DNA of 64,000 nt from Tragulus kanchil (Eukaryota; Chordata; Mammalia; Artiodactyla; Tragulidae): NCBI GenBank assembly GCA_022376925.1, contig JAIOJX010000027.1:19113471-19177470 (forward strand). Reading direction: 5' to 3'. Positions 1 to 9,562 of the stretch are shown here, one piece after another. Each line of letters begins with the position of its first letter. Within the stretch, counting starts at the first letter, position 1. The notes beneath the pieces were generated by a model that did no database searches, was not told the DNA's origin, and saw only the letters and a program-made list of their open reading frames with translations. The position numbers and the translations under genes were made by a program.

Positions 1-113
1 GTCATGACATCCACGTGGCCTGATTCTAGGAAGGTACTTTAAAATTCTTTCCATGGGCTGTTGATATTCCTTCACTTTCCTAGTCTCCAACTTCTCACTA
101 AATCAATAAGGGA

Positions 114-2288
114 AGGAAAGAAAGTATATGCACATTCTGTATATGCCATCTGCTGTGCGTTCAAGTCACTCACTTGTGCCCGATTCTCTTTTACAGAACG
201 GGAAAGGAACCTGAGTCTTCATTTAAAGTGTTCCTTCTATATGAAGTAGCTGAAATCTGGAGACATGAAGCAAATCAGCACTTTGGAACCTTGACCACGT
301 GTTGCATGACTTTTCATGGCTGTGAATGCTGAGGCAGCTTTCTTTTCGCTCTGGTTGGAATGGAGAGTTACATTTGTCTTTGGGATTCCTCATCCATGAC
401 AACGTGCCTAAATATAGGTTTTCAGTTACACCTTTGAATTTAGGATTCTTGAGCCTGAGGAATACATTGACGCTCTTAAATTCTGAGCCATAGTTTCTTT
501 TAACATTGGTCATGGAGTGTTTTTTGGTTTTTTTTTTTTTTTTTTTTTTTGCATTCCACAGTATGATATTGAGAGCTCATTAGTGGGTTTGAGATTATTC
601 TCTGTCTCTCAGTGGGACTTTTTCATAGGCTGATTTATAGGAAAATCATTCTAGAAAATTCTGGCTCACTTCTGGGACACTCTACAGTGCCACAATACCA
701 GTGGACATGGGCTGTTGTAACTGCCCTTCTGTAAATGTTCTGGTCTGGGCACTTCTGAAATATGAAAATAATGTAAATTTTGACTTCAACTCTGTGAAAT
801 TCTTAGGATTTCTGCTGCGGTTTTTGTCAGAGGAGTTTTTGTTTGTTGGTTTTCTTCAGGCAACACCCAGACAAATATTGACATGCCTTTGTAAGGAAAG
901 TTGTATTTATTACTCCTCATCTTCCGAAGCTGCTGCCTTTCAAGCAGCCCAACTTCATGGAGAGACCTTAGTTCTAACGCACTGCATTTATGTCTCCAAA
1001 TGGACATAATCAAGTTCCAGGTTACTGAGTCTGGTTAAAACACCTCTCCAGACTTCAGAAGCTTCTCATGATCATTACACTACTTTTTAGTTTCCACTTT
1101 GTTTCTATAAGACAATTTTCTTCTGTGTTTTTCAAGTTCAGAGAAATAAACGAATACAATTTTGTCAGGTTTATCCAGCATGTATGGATAATTAAAGTGG
1201 AGGAAAGAAAGTATATGCACATTCTGTATATGCCATCTGCTGTGCGTTCAAGTCACTCACTTGTGCCCGATTCTCTTTTACAGAACGGGAAAGGAACCTG
1301 AGTCTTCATTTAAAGTGTTCCTTCTATATGAAGTAGCTGAAATCTGGAGACATGAAGCAAATCAGCACTTTGGAACCTTGACCACGTGTTGCATGACTTT
1401 TCATGGCTGTGAATGCTGAGGCAGCTTTCTTTTCGCTCTGGTTGGAATGGAGAGTTACATTTGTCTTTGGGATTCCTCATCCATGACAACGTGCCTAAAT
1501 ATAGGTTTTCAGTTACACCTTTGAATTTAGGATTCTTGAGCCTGAGGAATACATTGACGCTCTTAAATTCTGAGCCATAGTTTCTTTTAACATTGGTCAT
1601 GGAGTGTTTTTTGGTTTTTTTTTTTTTTTTTTTTTTTTGCATTCCACAGTATGATATTGAGAGCTCATTAGTGGGTTTGAGATTATTCTCTGTCTCTCAG
1701 TGGGACTTTTTCATAGGCTGATTTATAGGAAAATCATTCTAGAAAATTCTGGCTCACTTCTGGGACACTCTACAGTGCCACAATACCAGTGGACATGGGC
1801 TGTTGTAACTGCCCTTCTGTAAATGTTCTGGTCTGGGCACTTCTGAAATATGAAAATAATGTAAATTTTGACTTCAACTCTGTGAAATTCTTAGGATTTC
1901 TGCTGCGGTTTTTGTCAGAGGAGTTTTTGTTTGTTGGTTTTCTTCAGGCAACACCCAGACAAATATTGACATGCCTTTGTAAGGAAAGTTGTATTTATTA
2001 CTCCTCATCTTCCGAAGCTGCTGCCTTTCAAGCAGCCCAACTTCATGGAGAGACCTTAGTTCTAACGCACTGCATTTATGTCTCCAAATGGACATAATCA
2101 AGTTCCAGGTTACTGAGTCTGGTTAAAACACCTCTCCAGACTTCAGAAGCTTCTCATGATCATTACACTACTTTTTAGTTTCCACTTTGTTTCTATAAGA
2201 CAATTTTCTTCTGTGTTTTTCAAGTTCAGAGAAATAAACGAATACAATTTTGTCAGGTTTATCCAGCATGTATGGATAATTAAAGTGG
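114..2288. repeat. Tandem 1.09-kb duplicate, pair 1
   Basis: Copy A (114-1200) is followed directly by copy B (1201-2288), joined at a 4-base microhomology AGGA. The only clear difference is one T in the poly-T run (23 T at 528-550, 24 T at 1615-1638). The content is AT-rich unique DNA with no recognised gene; the short frames at 701-1009 and 1789-2097 are the same sequence read twice. Probably an assembly duplication rather than a genomic one, because sixteen other units in the window have the same form. Confidence 0.93.
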
Positions 2289-4145
2289 AGGACATTTTAT
2301 TGTAATTTACCATTTTACCCCATAACATGGGTGATTTTTATAGATCAACCTCCTTGTTGTTCTCTCTCCAGCGATAAGTAAAGGTCCTCCTGGAGGAAAA
2401 CCTCTCTGGACTCTCTGTGAGGGGCACACGCGTGTTCTCTACGATCATTCGACCACGTGTCTGAACCAAAAGGCTACAGTCTGTCCAGCTGGGTGTCAGC
2501 AAACTGCCATGACTTTGGCTGCTGCCACGCCTGGAGGGAAGAGATTCTTAGGTGGATATGCTGCAATGTCTCCTCTAGGTCTGAACTTTTAGAAAGGCAT
2601 CATGTTTCTCTTCCTGTAAGGTCAGGCTCCTATGCGCCATGTTCCTCTCTTCCCCAGTGCTTTTCACAGGTCGCCTCCTTGGAGAAATGCAAGAGGCGGC
2701 CTGGAAAAACATCACTGTTCTGCGTGGTGGAGCCTGCTCGCACAGGATGCCAACAGATGGCAATATTTTATCCCCATGACACAGTCCAGGGGCCAGGAGG
2801 AGGCGGCGCTTTGGTGGGACACACGTCACTGAAGCTTCATCCCCCATTAGCTGGGCAGTTGTGTGTGATTGTCTTGCCGTGTGTCATATTCTTGCCGTGG
2901 ACAAGGCTCCATTAGTAAGTACCACCTGAGGACCGTGAGTCATAGAAGGCCCCATTCCTGGAAAAATAAACACTGCACATTCGGCCGAGATTAGAGCCAC
3001 TGGCTGGCAGAGAGCTGGATGGCGTTGCATGTAAAAGGCTGTTTCTGTGATTGGTCAAGGCCTTCTCCCCTCGTGAATACACTGGAAATTCACATTATGG
3101 CTGGAGGGCACTTTCTGTTGAGAAGCCAAGCTGCGTGCCCACGGCATCGCTGGTGCTAGGGCAGGCTCGGTCATGACTGTGGACAGACAGAGCACGAGGA
3201 GAAAGCGTGAGCCTCGCGCTTCAGAACCATCAGGAGCCCTTACGAAATCAATTCAGTGATTTTATCTCAAAGATGGTTGTGACTTTCAAGCACGTTTTCC
3301 AGCAGATTAGTCCTTATTCTCCTTCTTATCACTTTCTCCCTCCCTTCATTCTTTTATTTTGTAAGTCACTTTATTTTTTCCTCACGTCGTTCATGACTTT
3401 TCTTTTCCTTTAATGGATGCACTCCTTTCACCTTCTCCCACTTTCTCTGTATCAAGTTCTCTTTCCCTTCCTAAGCTGCACACCAGGCCCTGACGCACAG
3501 GATTCCAGCCCGGGAAATGCGTGTGTTTCTTCAGACTTGGCCCCCAGGGGCCACAAGCACCGTGCCAACACCACCTACCCAAGGAACTGAATTGAAAAGG
3601 AGAAGCCCTTCAGCCACCCCTTAACCTAGCCTCTGCCAACATGATGGTTGTAAGTCATCTAATGGTTAAAAACCGGCCAGAGATGAAAGAAAGCTAAGCA
3701 GATAAATGCTCCGGGTTTGGTGTAGGCAACATTTGGAGCTTTCTCTAGATATATGTGACATTTGAGGCTGTATTTCAATCCTTGATCCCTGAGCACTGTG
3801 GCACATTTGCTGTTTGCGTCTCTCTTTTCTAGCCTATTTTTTTGGGGGGGGGGGGGCAGTGAAATTCTGGCATTTCTTCCAGGAAGGAAAGAGCAAGAGG
3901 GCTTTCGGCACTGCGGGGAGGCCCGAGGGCAAGGCCGCACCCACGGAGGGACAGGCCATCCTCCTCGTTCGGTTCAGGGTCGTGACCGTCGAGTCAAACA
4001 ACCCGGGGTCAGAGGGGAGGCAGCAGATGCGGACCACAGGCTCGCAGGTCCCACCCCTTCTTTCAAGACTTGTTGCAGAGAGTGGTTTTCAGTGAAAGCA
4101 GATTTCTGAGGGTCCTGCTTTATCAACACCCCACTACTCATTCTT
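2289..4145. other. Unique DNA, no gene recognised
   Basis: Mixed-composition unique sequence. The frames are short, and the 152-codon frame at 2457-2915 has no recognisable domain. A G homopolymer (about 3844-3856) follows a T run and is a likely sequencing trouble spot. The part at 2930-3110 is poor in recognisable repeats and holds a CCAAT-box-like GATTGGTCA, so it could be a conserved non-coding segment, but nothing in the sequence proves it. Confidence 0.5.
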
Positions 4146-4232
4146 TGAGCAAATCCCAGGAGAGAGGAAAGGACAGGGAAGCCTGGTGCGCTGCAGTCGA
4201 CAGGGCCGCAAAGAGAGTGACGGAACCGCACT
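4146..4232 (+). mobile_element. BovB (RTE) 3'-end fragment, short
   Basis: The stretch running from GAGCAAATCCCAGGAGAG through GGACAGGGAAGCCTGG to GCCGCAAAGAGAGTGACGG matches the diagnostic 3' end of the ruminant RTE LINE BovB, also the source of the Bov-A SINE body. It is diverged and only about 87 bases long, a 5'-truncated relic. Confidence 0.6.
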
Positions 4233-5296
4233 CACGTCTTTGGCCTGCGAGAGGTGTTTTGTGTGGGGGCACTGGCCATCAAACAGGGTTTTATTGAATA
4301 TCCCCCTTGTTGTTTGTGTAATTATCTACGCTGATATAAACCATGCTCCATAAAATGCTACAATACACATCCACTGGCGACACCGCAGGGCCGGCTTGAG
4401 CCGAGGCTCCTCGGGCAATAAAATCGAGGGAGACCGTCAGAAACACGGCCGCCGTTTATTTCCCCGTAATGTGCTTTCTCTCTTTCTCTCTCTAGGCAGA
4501 TTTTCCTCGTGTTGAAAGGGAACCTCTGGTCAAAAGTCAGCAAGCCGAGCTGCAGAAAGCTTTGATAGTCAGTGAGGTGAATCACAGCTCCACATGGCCG
4601 CGGCATGCACCGACAGGGTCTCGCTGCGCGGACCTCCCTCCAAGAGCGACCCCTGGTCATCAGTCACAGGGGCCCCCAACGCGTTCTGCATGGCCAATGG
4701 CTTCACCAGCTCCACGGTGCCTGGGTCCCAAGTTGCCCTTTTCCACAGGTATTGCTAAAGCAAATAGCAGACGGTATTTACTGGGTGTGAGGCTTTCAAT
4801 CACCGTAATCTAGCCAGTAAAAAAATTTATGACCAATAAAAATTCCACCATCACATGGCTGATTGGAGGGGAGGCGCGTGATGGAGGTTCGAGCCACACC
4901 TCTGCCTCCCAAGAGACCCTCACAGCATTGGGAGGAAGTCTGTGTCGGGGATCAGAGTGACAGAGAAATCTCCGGGGCTGTTCAAACTCACTCAAGGGTA
5001 GATGGATAAAACTCTTACATCGTTTAATAAGTCCGAACGCATGGAGTTTGGAGGGAGACTGCCTGAATGCTAACCTTGAAAAACTGCCTGGGGAGAGAGT
5101 GATTGTGGTCCTTCCTTCACGAGAAGACGACCCCAGCTTCCTTCTAGTCTTTTGATCGTATAATTATTTACTCATAATAAAATAAATATGATTAAGTGCA
5201 ACACTTAGAAATGAGCTAGAAGGATGCCTGGGTGGGGAGTCTCTCTCCGGTCTGGAGCCAATGGGAAAGCAGCTCCACATAGCTGTCTTTCTCCAG
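4233..5296. other. Unique DNA, no gene recognised
   Basis: No repeat family is recognised. A pyrimidine-rich tract ending TCTCTCTCTAG at 4495 resembles a splice acceptor, and a frame stays open from 4496 to about 4813 on plus (roughly 106 codons). The downstream donor-like GTGAAT at 4577 is weak and the peptide has no familiar motif, so this is most simply a chance open frame. Confidence 0.45.
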
Positions 5297-5358
5297 CTCG
5301 ATCTGGACATGGTTTATGAGGACCCAGAAGGAACGGTGACTAATCTCTATGAGCGCCT
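5297..5358 (+). other. Exon-like segment, 62 bases, unidentified
   Basis: The segment is bounded by CTGTCTTTCTCCAG on the left (a pyrimidine-rich acceptor) and GTGAGT on the right (near-consensus donor). In phase 0 it is open and reads LDLDMVYEDPEGTVTNLYER plus a partial codon. I do not recognise the peptide. Good splice-like flanks, an open frame and non-repetitive sequence make it a candidate exon of a coding gene or long non-coding RNA. Such combinations also arise by chance, and no partner exon could be linked to it. Confidence 0.25.
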
Positions 5359-5449
5359 GTGAGTCATTCCTTCTCCCAGCCCACGGTGACAGTCCTCAGA
5401 CGGCATGGCTCCAAACACACACGGTCCACATCCTACTGTTCCGTGGCTT

Positions 5450-5620
5450 CTCCCTCAAGCAAGCAGCTGACCCAATTCTTTGTTAATGATCCCAGACCAC
5501 ACATGGCAAGGAGGATGTTATTTTAATGAACGTATATTGGAAGTCCCGCCGCTGGGAGCAAGTACCTGATTAGCTAATTGTGGCGAGGCTAATGCTTCAA
5601 GTGGCTTATCCAATAGCCAT
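5450..5620. promoter_or_regulatory. Candidate conserved non-coding element
   Basis: A non-repetitive stretch with homeobox-type cores close together: GTTAATGATC near 5480, TTTTAATGAA near 5522, and TGATTAGCTAATTGTGG at about 5568-5584, then TCCAATAG. This motif density without repeats is typical of developmental enhancers. No alignment is available here, so the call rests on composition only. Confidence 0.25.
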
Positions 5621-6131
5621 TATCCCATTCTTTCTGAGTAATAGAACCTCAAATGTAATCTGCGTGGCAAGGTGCCCAGCCAGAAGACTGTATTTGCAAA
5701 GTCCCTTGTTGCTAAGGGTAGCCAATAAGACCTAATTTGGAATTTCTGTTGGAGGCTTTTGAGAAAGCTCCCGAAGAGGGTAGGGGGATGGGTAATTGGC
5801 ATTTGCCCTTTCACCCTTCTCAAGTTTTCTTTCCTGTCCATAGTAAAGAACCAAGGCCAGGACTCTAGTAGCCACCCTGGCGTGCAAGATGAACTTAATT
5901 ATGGAAGTCTCATGCTTTAAGGAACAGACAGACTAATGGAGCAGGGAGGTGGAAGGAGAGGAACCCTGGTCTCTAAAGACCTGAGCACAGTCGGATCTCA
6001 GACCTCCTACCTTCACAAGGCTTTAAAGAGAAAAATAACTTCTGTTGTTTAAACCACTGTTCTTTCCAGCCTCAGCACTAGATCCCTAATCAGCATCAAA
6101 TCCTAGAGGCCTAAAGATTCTCTCTGGAAGA
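5621..6131. other. Unique DNA, no feature seen
   Basis: Ordinary mid-GC sequence between the candidate element and duplicate pair 2. No repeat family, splice pair or long frame was recognised. The stretch at 6081-6131 reappears in corrupted form at 7180-7213, where it marks the pair 2 junction. Confidence 0.5.
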
Positions 6132-6327
6132 CATTTTCAGCAGTCCCCTGCTCTCAACAAATGAGCACTCAAATTTCCCAAACACAAGGACAATCTAATT
6201 TTTTTTTTTTCCTGGAAATAGGCAAGTCCATTCAAAAAGCAGCCCTTTACACACAGCCCCTTGCATATGGGACAAACTTTAAAATCTTTGCTGAAACATG
6301 GCAGGCAACGGGGAGTATTAACTAGAT

Positions 6328-6480
6328 CATGGCCTTTAGAGCTGGAAAGATCATGCTTTTGAGTTGGAGAGATTTCACTTACTAAAAATGGGACATCAGG
6401 CAAGTTCTTTAGACTTGACGTGCAATATGAGCGACTATAAAATGAGCAAAATGATGCCAACCTCATAAAAGCACATATTT
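6328..6480 (+). mobile_element. MIR SINE fragment
   Basis: The order GAGTTGGAGAGATTTCACTTAC, GGCAAGTTCTTTAGACTTG, TATAAAATGAGCAAAATGATG, CCAACCTCATAAA follows the MIR core (trait line, 'caagtt' line, 'aaaatg' line, 'cctacctcat' line). It is old and diverged, and a Bov-tA landed just after it. Confidence 0.6.
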
Positions 6481-6490
6481 AAAGTAGACA

Positions 6491-6700
6491 TAGGGCTTCC
6501 TTGTGGCTCAGTGGTAAAGAATCTGCCTGACAGTGCAGATGCAGGTTCGATCCCTGGGTCAGGAAGAGCCCCTGGAGTAGGAAATGGGAATCCACTCCAG
6601 TATTCTTGCTTGGGAAATCTCATGCAGAGAAGCCCGGCAGGCTACAGCGCATGGGGTCGCAAAAGAGTCAGACGCAACTTATTAACTAAACAGCGACAAC
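6491..6700 (+). mobile_element. Bov-tA SINE with target-site duplication
   Basis: The tRNA-like head GGGCTTCCTTGTGGCTCAGTGG is followed by the pol III B-box region GGTTCGATCCCTGGGTCAGG. The Bov-A body then runs through CCACTCCAGTATTCTTGC to GGGTCGCAAAAGAGTCAGAC. Flanking 10-mers AAAGTAGACA (6481-6490) and AAAGCAGACA (6701-6710) look like a target-site duplication with one mismatch. The element is essentially full length. Confidence 0.9.
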
Positions 6701-7408
6701 AAAGCAGACACAATTCATGGCAGATTTTAAGAAATTCCATTCTCCTCTGCCTTCCACTTCTTCGTGTGAAATTCTTATACTTTGAGCGCATTGATTTCTG
6801 TTCTCTTATTTCACCCTGCAGATAAACGCAGAACTCCTCCTGCCAACAAACATCACACCAACCATCATCTTGACTCATCTATGCTTCCTTGCTAACAGGG
6901 CCCATTCTCCTCCCAATGCCTTCCTCTCTGTGTCTCTATTAAATGGAGACATCAGCACACACAAAAAAACCCAAAAAACCAGCCCCAACCACAGACACAA
7001 TCAACCCAGTTTCTAACATGGCAGGTGAAAGAATGGGCTAAGAAGAGTCAATTCATTCCAAGTTCAACTGCCAGTTTTCTATTAACATGCATTTTCTTAG
7101 GTACGACTCAGCATCCTTTCGGCCCAAGGCACAGGACTGCCTCTGTTGATTTTGATAGCAGCACCAAAAAAAGAAATGCTCTGAATAATGCAAATCCTAG
7201 ACAAATCTTCGAGCATTTTCAGCAGTCCCTGCTCTCAACAAATGAGCACTCAAATTTCCCAAACACAAGGACAATCTAATTTTTTTTTTTTCCTGGAAAT
7301 AGGCAAGTCCATTCAAAAAGCAGCCCTTTACACACAGCCCCTTGCATATGGGACAAACTTTAAAATCTTTGCTGAAACATGGCAGGCAACGGGGAGTATT
7401 AACTAGAT

Positions 7409-7561
7409 CATGGCCTTTAGAGCTGGAAAGATCATGCTTTTGAGTTGGAGAGATTTCACTTACTAAAAATGGGACATCAGGCAAGTTCTTTAGACTTGAC
7501 GTGCAATATGAGCGACTATAAAATGAGCAAAATGATGCCAACCTCATAAAAGCACATATTT
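7409..7561 (+). mobile_element. MIR fragment, second copy (pair 2)
   Basis: Same MIR as at 6328-6480, repeated 1,081 bases downstream as part of duplicate pair 2 with no additional divergence. Not an independent insertion. Confidence 0.6.
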
Positions 7562-7571
7562 AAAGTAGACA

Positions 7572-7781
7572 TAGGGCTTCCTTGTGGCTCAGTGGTAAAG
7601 AATCTGCCTGACAGTGCAGATGCAGGTTCGATCCCTGGGTCAGGAAGAGCCCCTGGAGTAGGAAATGGGAATCCACTCCAGTATTCTTGCTTGGGAAATC
7701 TCATGCAGAGAAGCCCGGCAGGCTACAGCGCATGGGGTCGCAAAAGAGTCAGACGCAACTTATTAACTAAACAGCGACAAC
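7572..7781 (+). mobile_element. Bov-tA SINE, second copy (pair 2)
   Basis: Identical to the Bov-tA at 6491-6700, including both flanking 10-mers. Shared flanks show that the segment was copied, not that the SINE inserted twice. Confidence 0.88.
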
Positions 7782-8364
7782 AAAGCAGACACAATTCATG
7801 GCAGATTTTAAGAAATTCCATTCTCCTCTGCCTTCCACTTCTTCGTGTGAAATTCTTATACTTTGAGCGCATTGATTTCTGTTCTCTTATTTCACCCTGC
7901 AGATAAACGCAGAACTCCTCCTGCCAACAAACATCACACCAACCATCATCTTGACTCATCTATGCTTCCTTGCTAACAGGGCCCATTCTCCTCCCAATGC
8001 CTTCCTCTCTGTGTCTCTATTAAATGGAGACATCAGCACACACAAAAAAACCCAAAAAACCAGCCCCAACCACAGACACAATCAACCCAGTTTCTAACAT
8101 GGCAGGTGAAAGAATGGGCTAAGAAGAGTCAATTCATTCCAAGTTCAACTGCCAGTTTTCTATTAACATGCATTTTCTTAGGTACGACTCAGCATCCTTT
8201 CGGCCCAAGGCACAGGACTGCCTCTGTTGATTTTGATAGCAGCACCAAAACATACAGAAATGACTGCGTGTCCAAGGTGATCTCTCTGAAATCATATGTC
8301 ACTGATACAGTAAGCAGCACTTTATTCATTTTATTCAAATGTAAAGGGCATAATCCAGCACATA

Positions 8365-8600
8365 GCAGTGAAGGGTGAAAACACAGATTCACAAAAAACT
8401 TATGTGACTCTTTGCCCATGGATGAATTAACTGACCTCTCAACCAATTATGTAATTAGTGACAAGTACTTCCTATAGTCACTGTGAGGATTAAATGAGAT
8501 GATGCATATAGAGCATACAGCATAATGCTTGACATACTGTGGTCATTCCAGTATTAGTCTTTATGATGACTGTTATTATCATCCTTAGTATAGGAAACAG
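8365..8600 (+). mobile_element. MIR SINE
   Basis: CTGTGAGGATTAAATGAGAT, GATGCATATAGAGCATACAG, GCTTGACATACTGTGGTCAT and TGACTGTTATTATCATC follow the 3' half of MIR. The 5' half is weaker, around TGTGACTCTTTGCCC. Confidence 0.7.
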
Positions 8601-8869
8601 TTAAGGTTTACCATTACTGTGGACTTTGATCTATTCCTTCCCACCTGACCCCAGGAGTTCTTCAGGACTTAAGAAAAGATCAAAGTCTTTTGCTTCTTGT
8701 CCCTTGAGCAACTTCATACTTCTTTTAGAAAGAGGTGGTACAATAAAGCAATGAACTGGGGCTTATGAAAGCTCTACATCTTCTAAGTAGAATTTATAAA
8801 ATGACATTTTCACTACACACAAGTATAGTGTTGTATAAAAGGAGACAGTTTTAGTAAACAGACCAGAAT

Positions 8870-9010
8870 GTGAAACCAAATTCCACTTTTTATCCACTAC
8901 GTGACTTGGACTCATCAACTAACTTGTCTAAGTTTCAGCTGAAATGCCAACCTCTGATATTTTCAGGAAAACAGCATTAATTTACATATGTAAAGTACCT
9001 AAAATTGGTA
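8870..9010 (+). mobile_element. Probable MIR fragment
   Basis: TTCCACTTTTTATCCACTACGTGACTTGGAC, then ACTTGTCTAAGTTTCAGCTG and ACATATGTAAAGTACCT, match the order of the MIR consensus, with strong divergence. Confidence 0.45.
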
Positions 9011-9562
9011 GCAAGGGCAATTGGAGATATTTGCTTTTTTTCTCTAGTTAGGTGTTGTTGGTGTTTTTGTTTGCTCACTTCCTTGCTTCCTGTCTCCAGC
9101 AGGAAGAATTCAAAGGTCCTTCTGGTGAAGAAAGTCAGGGATCTGGTGGGTTAAGAAGGAAAGGAAGGAGAAGGAGGAGGAAGGTAGCCAAGAGACATTG
9201 AAAACACAAACACTGAACTATTCTGCTTTGTTTACCCTACCATGCCAGTCTGAACACTGGCTTCAGCCTGGCACCTTAGTCCTGTCTGGAGGTAGTTCTA
9301 GAAAAACCACACCCTGGTCTTGGATCCCATCACAAACCACCACCTCTTACAATAACAGTCCCTATCCCCTTGGTCTTTGTATTTCTTTAACCTCTGACAT
9401 AGGAAATCATCAGGAATACCACCCATAAATTAACAAACATAGTCCATCATAAAGGTTTTCAATCCTGTGATTTGAAACATCTGAAATCAAGATACCCACA
9501 CCTCCATGACACCCAAGGTAATTTTGCAAGTATCTATATGCTGTGCTTCAGGAAAGAAAAGA
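9011..9562. other. Unique DNA, no gene recognised
   Basis: Contains a purine-rich (GGAAGGAGAAGG-type) tract at about 9155-9186 and short open frames only. No known repeat or splice pair was recognised. Confidence 0.5.

Larger units (their letters stand above)
6132..8250. repeat. Tandem 1.08-kb duplicate, pair 2, with noisy junction
   Basis: Copy A 6132-7169 and copy B 7214-8250 are nearly identical; B lacks one C in CAGTCCCCTG. The 44 bases between them (7170-7213) are not new DNA. The part GCAAATCCTAGACAAATCTT aligns with 6090-6130 (CATCAAATCCTAGAGG, then AAAGATTCTCTCTGG) once several small deletions are allowed. The true overlap therefore starts further upstream and the start of B is an uncorrected, deletion-rich version of it. 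The pair carries one MIR and one Bov-tA, each counted twice. Confidence 0.93.

Noticed and set aside
701..2097. The same 102-codon frame occurring twice, suggesting a small gene family
   Set aside because: Identical because the 1.09-kb segment is duplicated. No codon-bias or domain evidence, and single-copy reading gives no support for a gene.
4496..4813. 106-codon frame after an acceptor-like TCTCTCTCTAG
   Set aside because: Weak donor, no recognisable motif and a low-complexity pyrimidine tract. Kept only as a note within the region entry.
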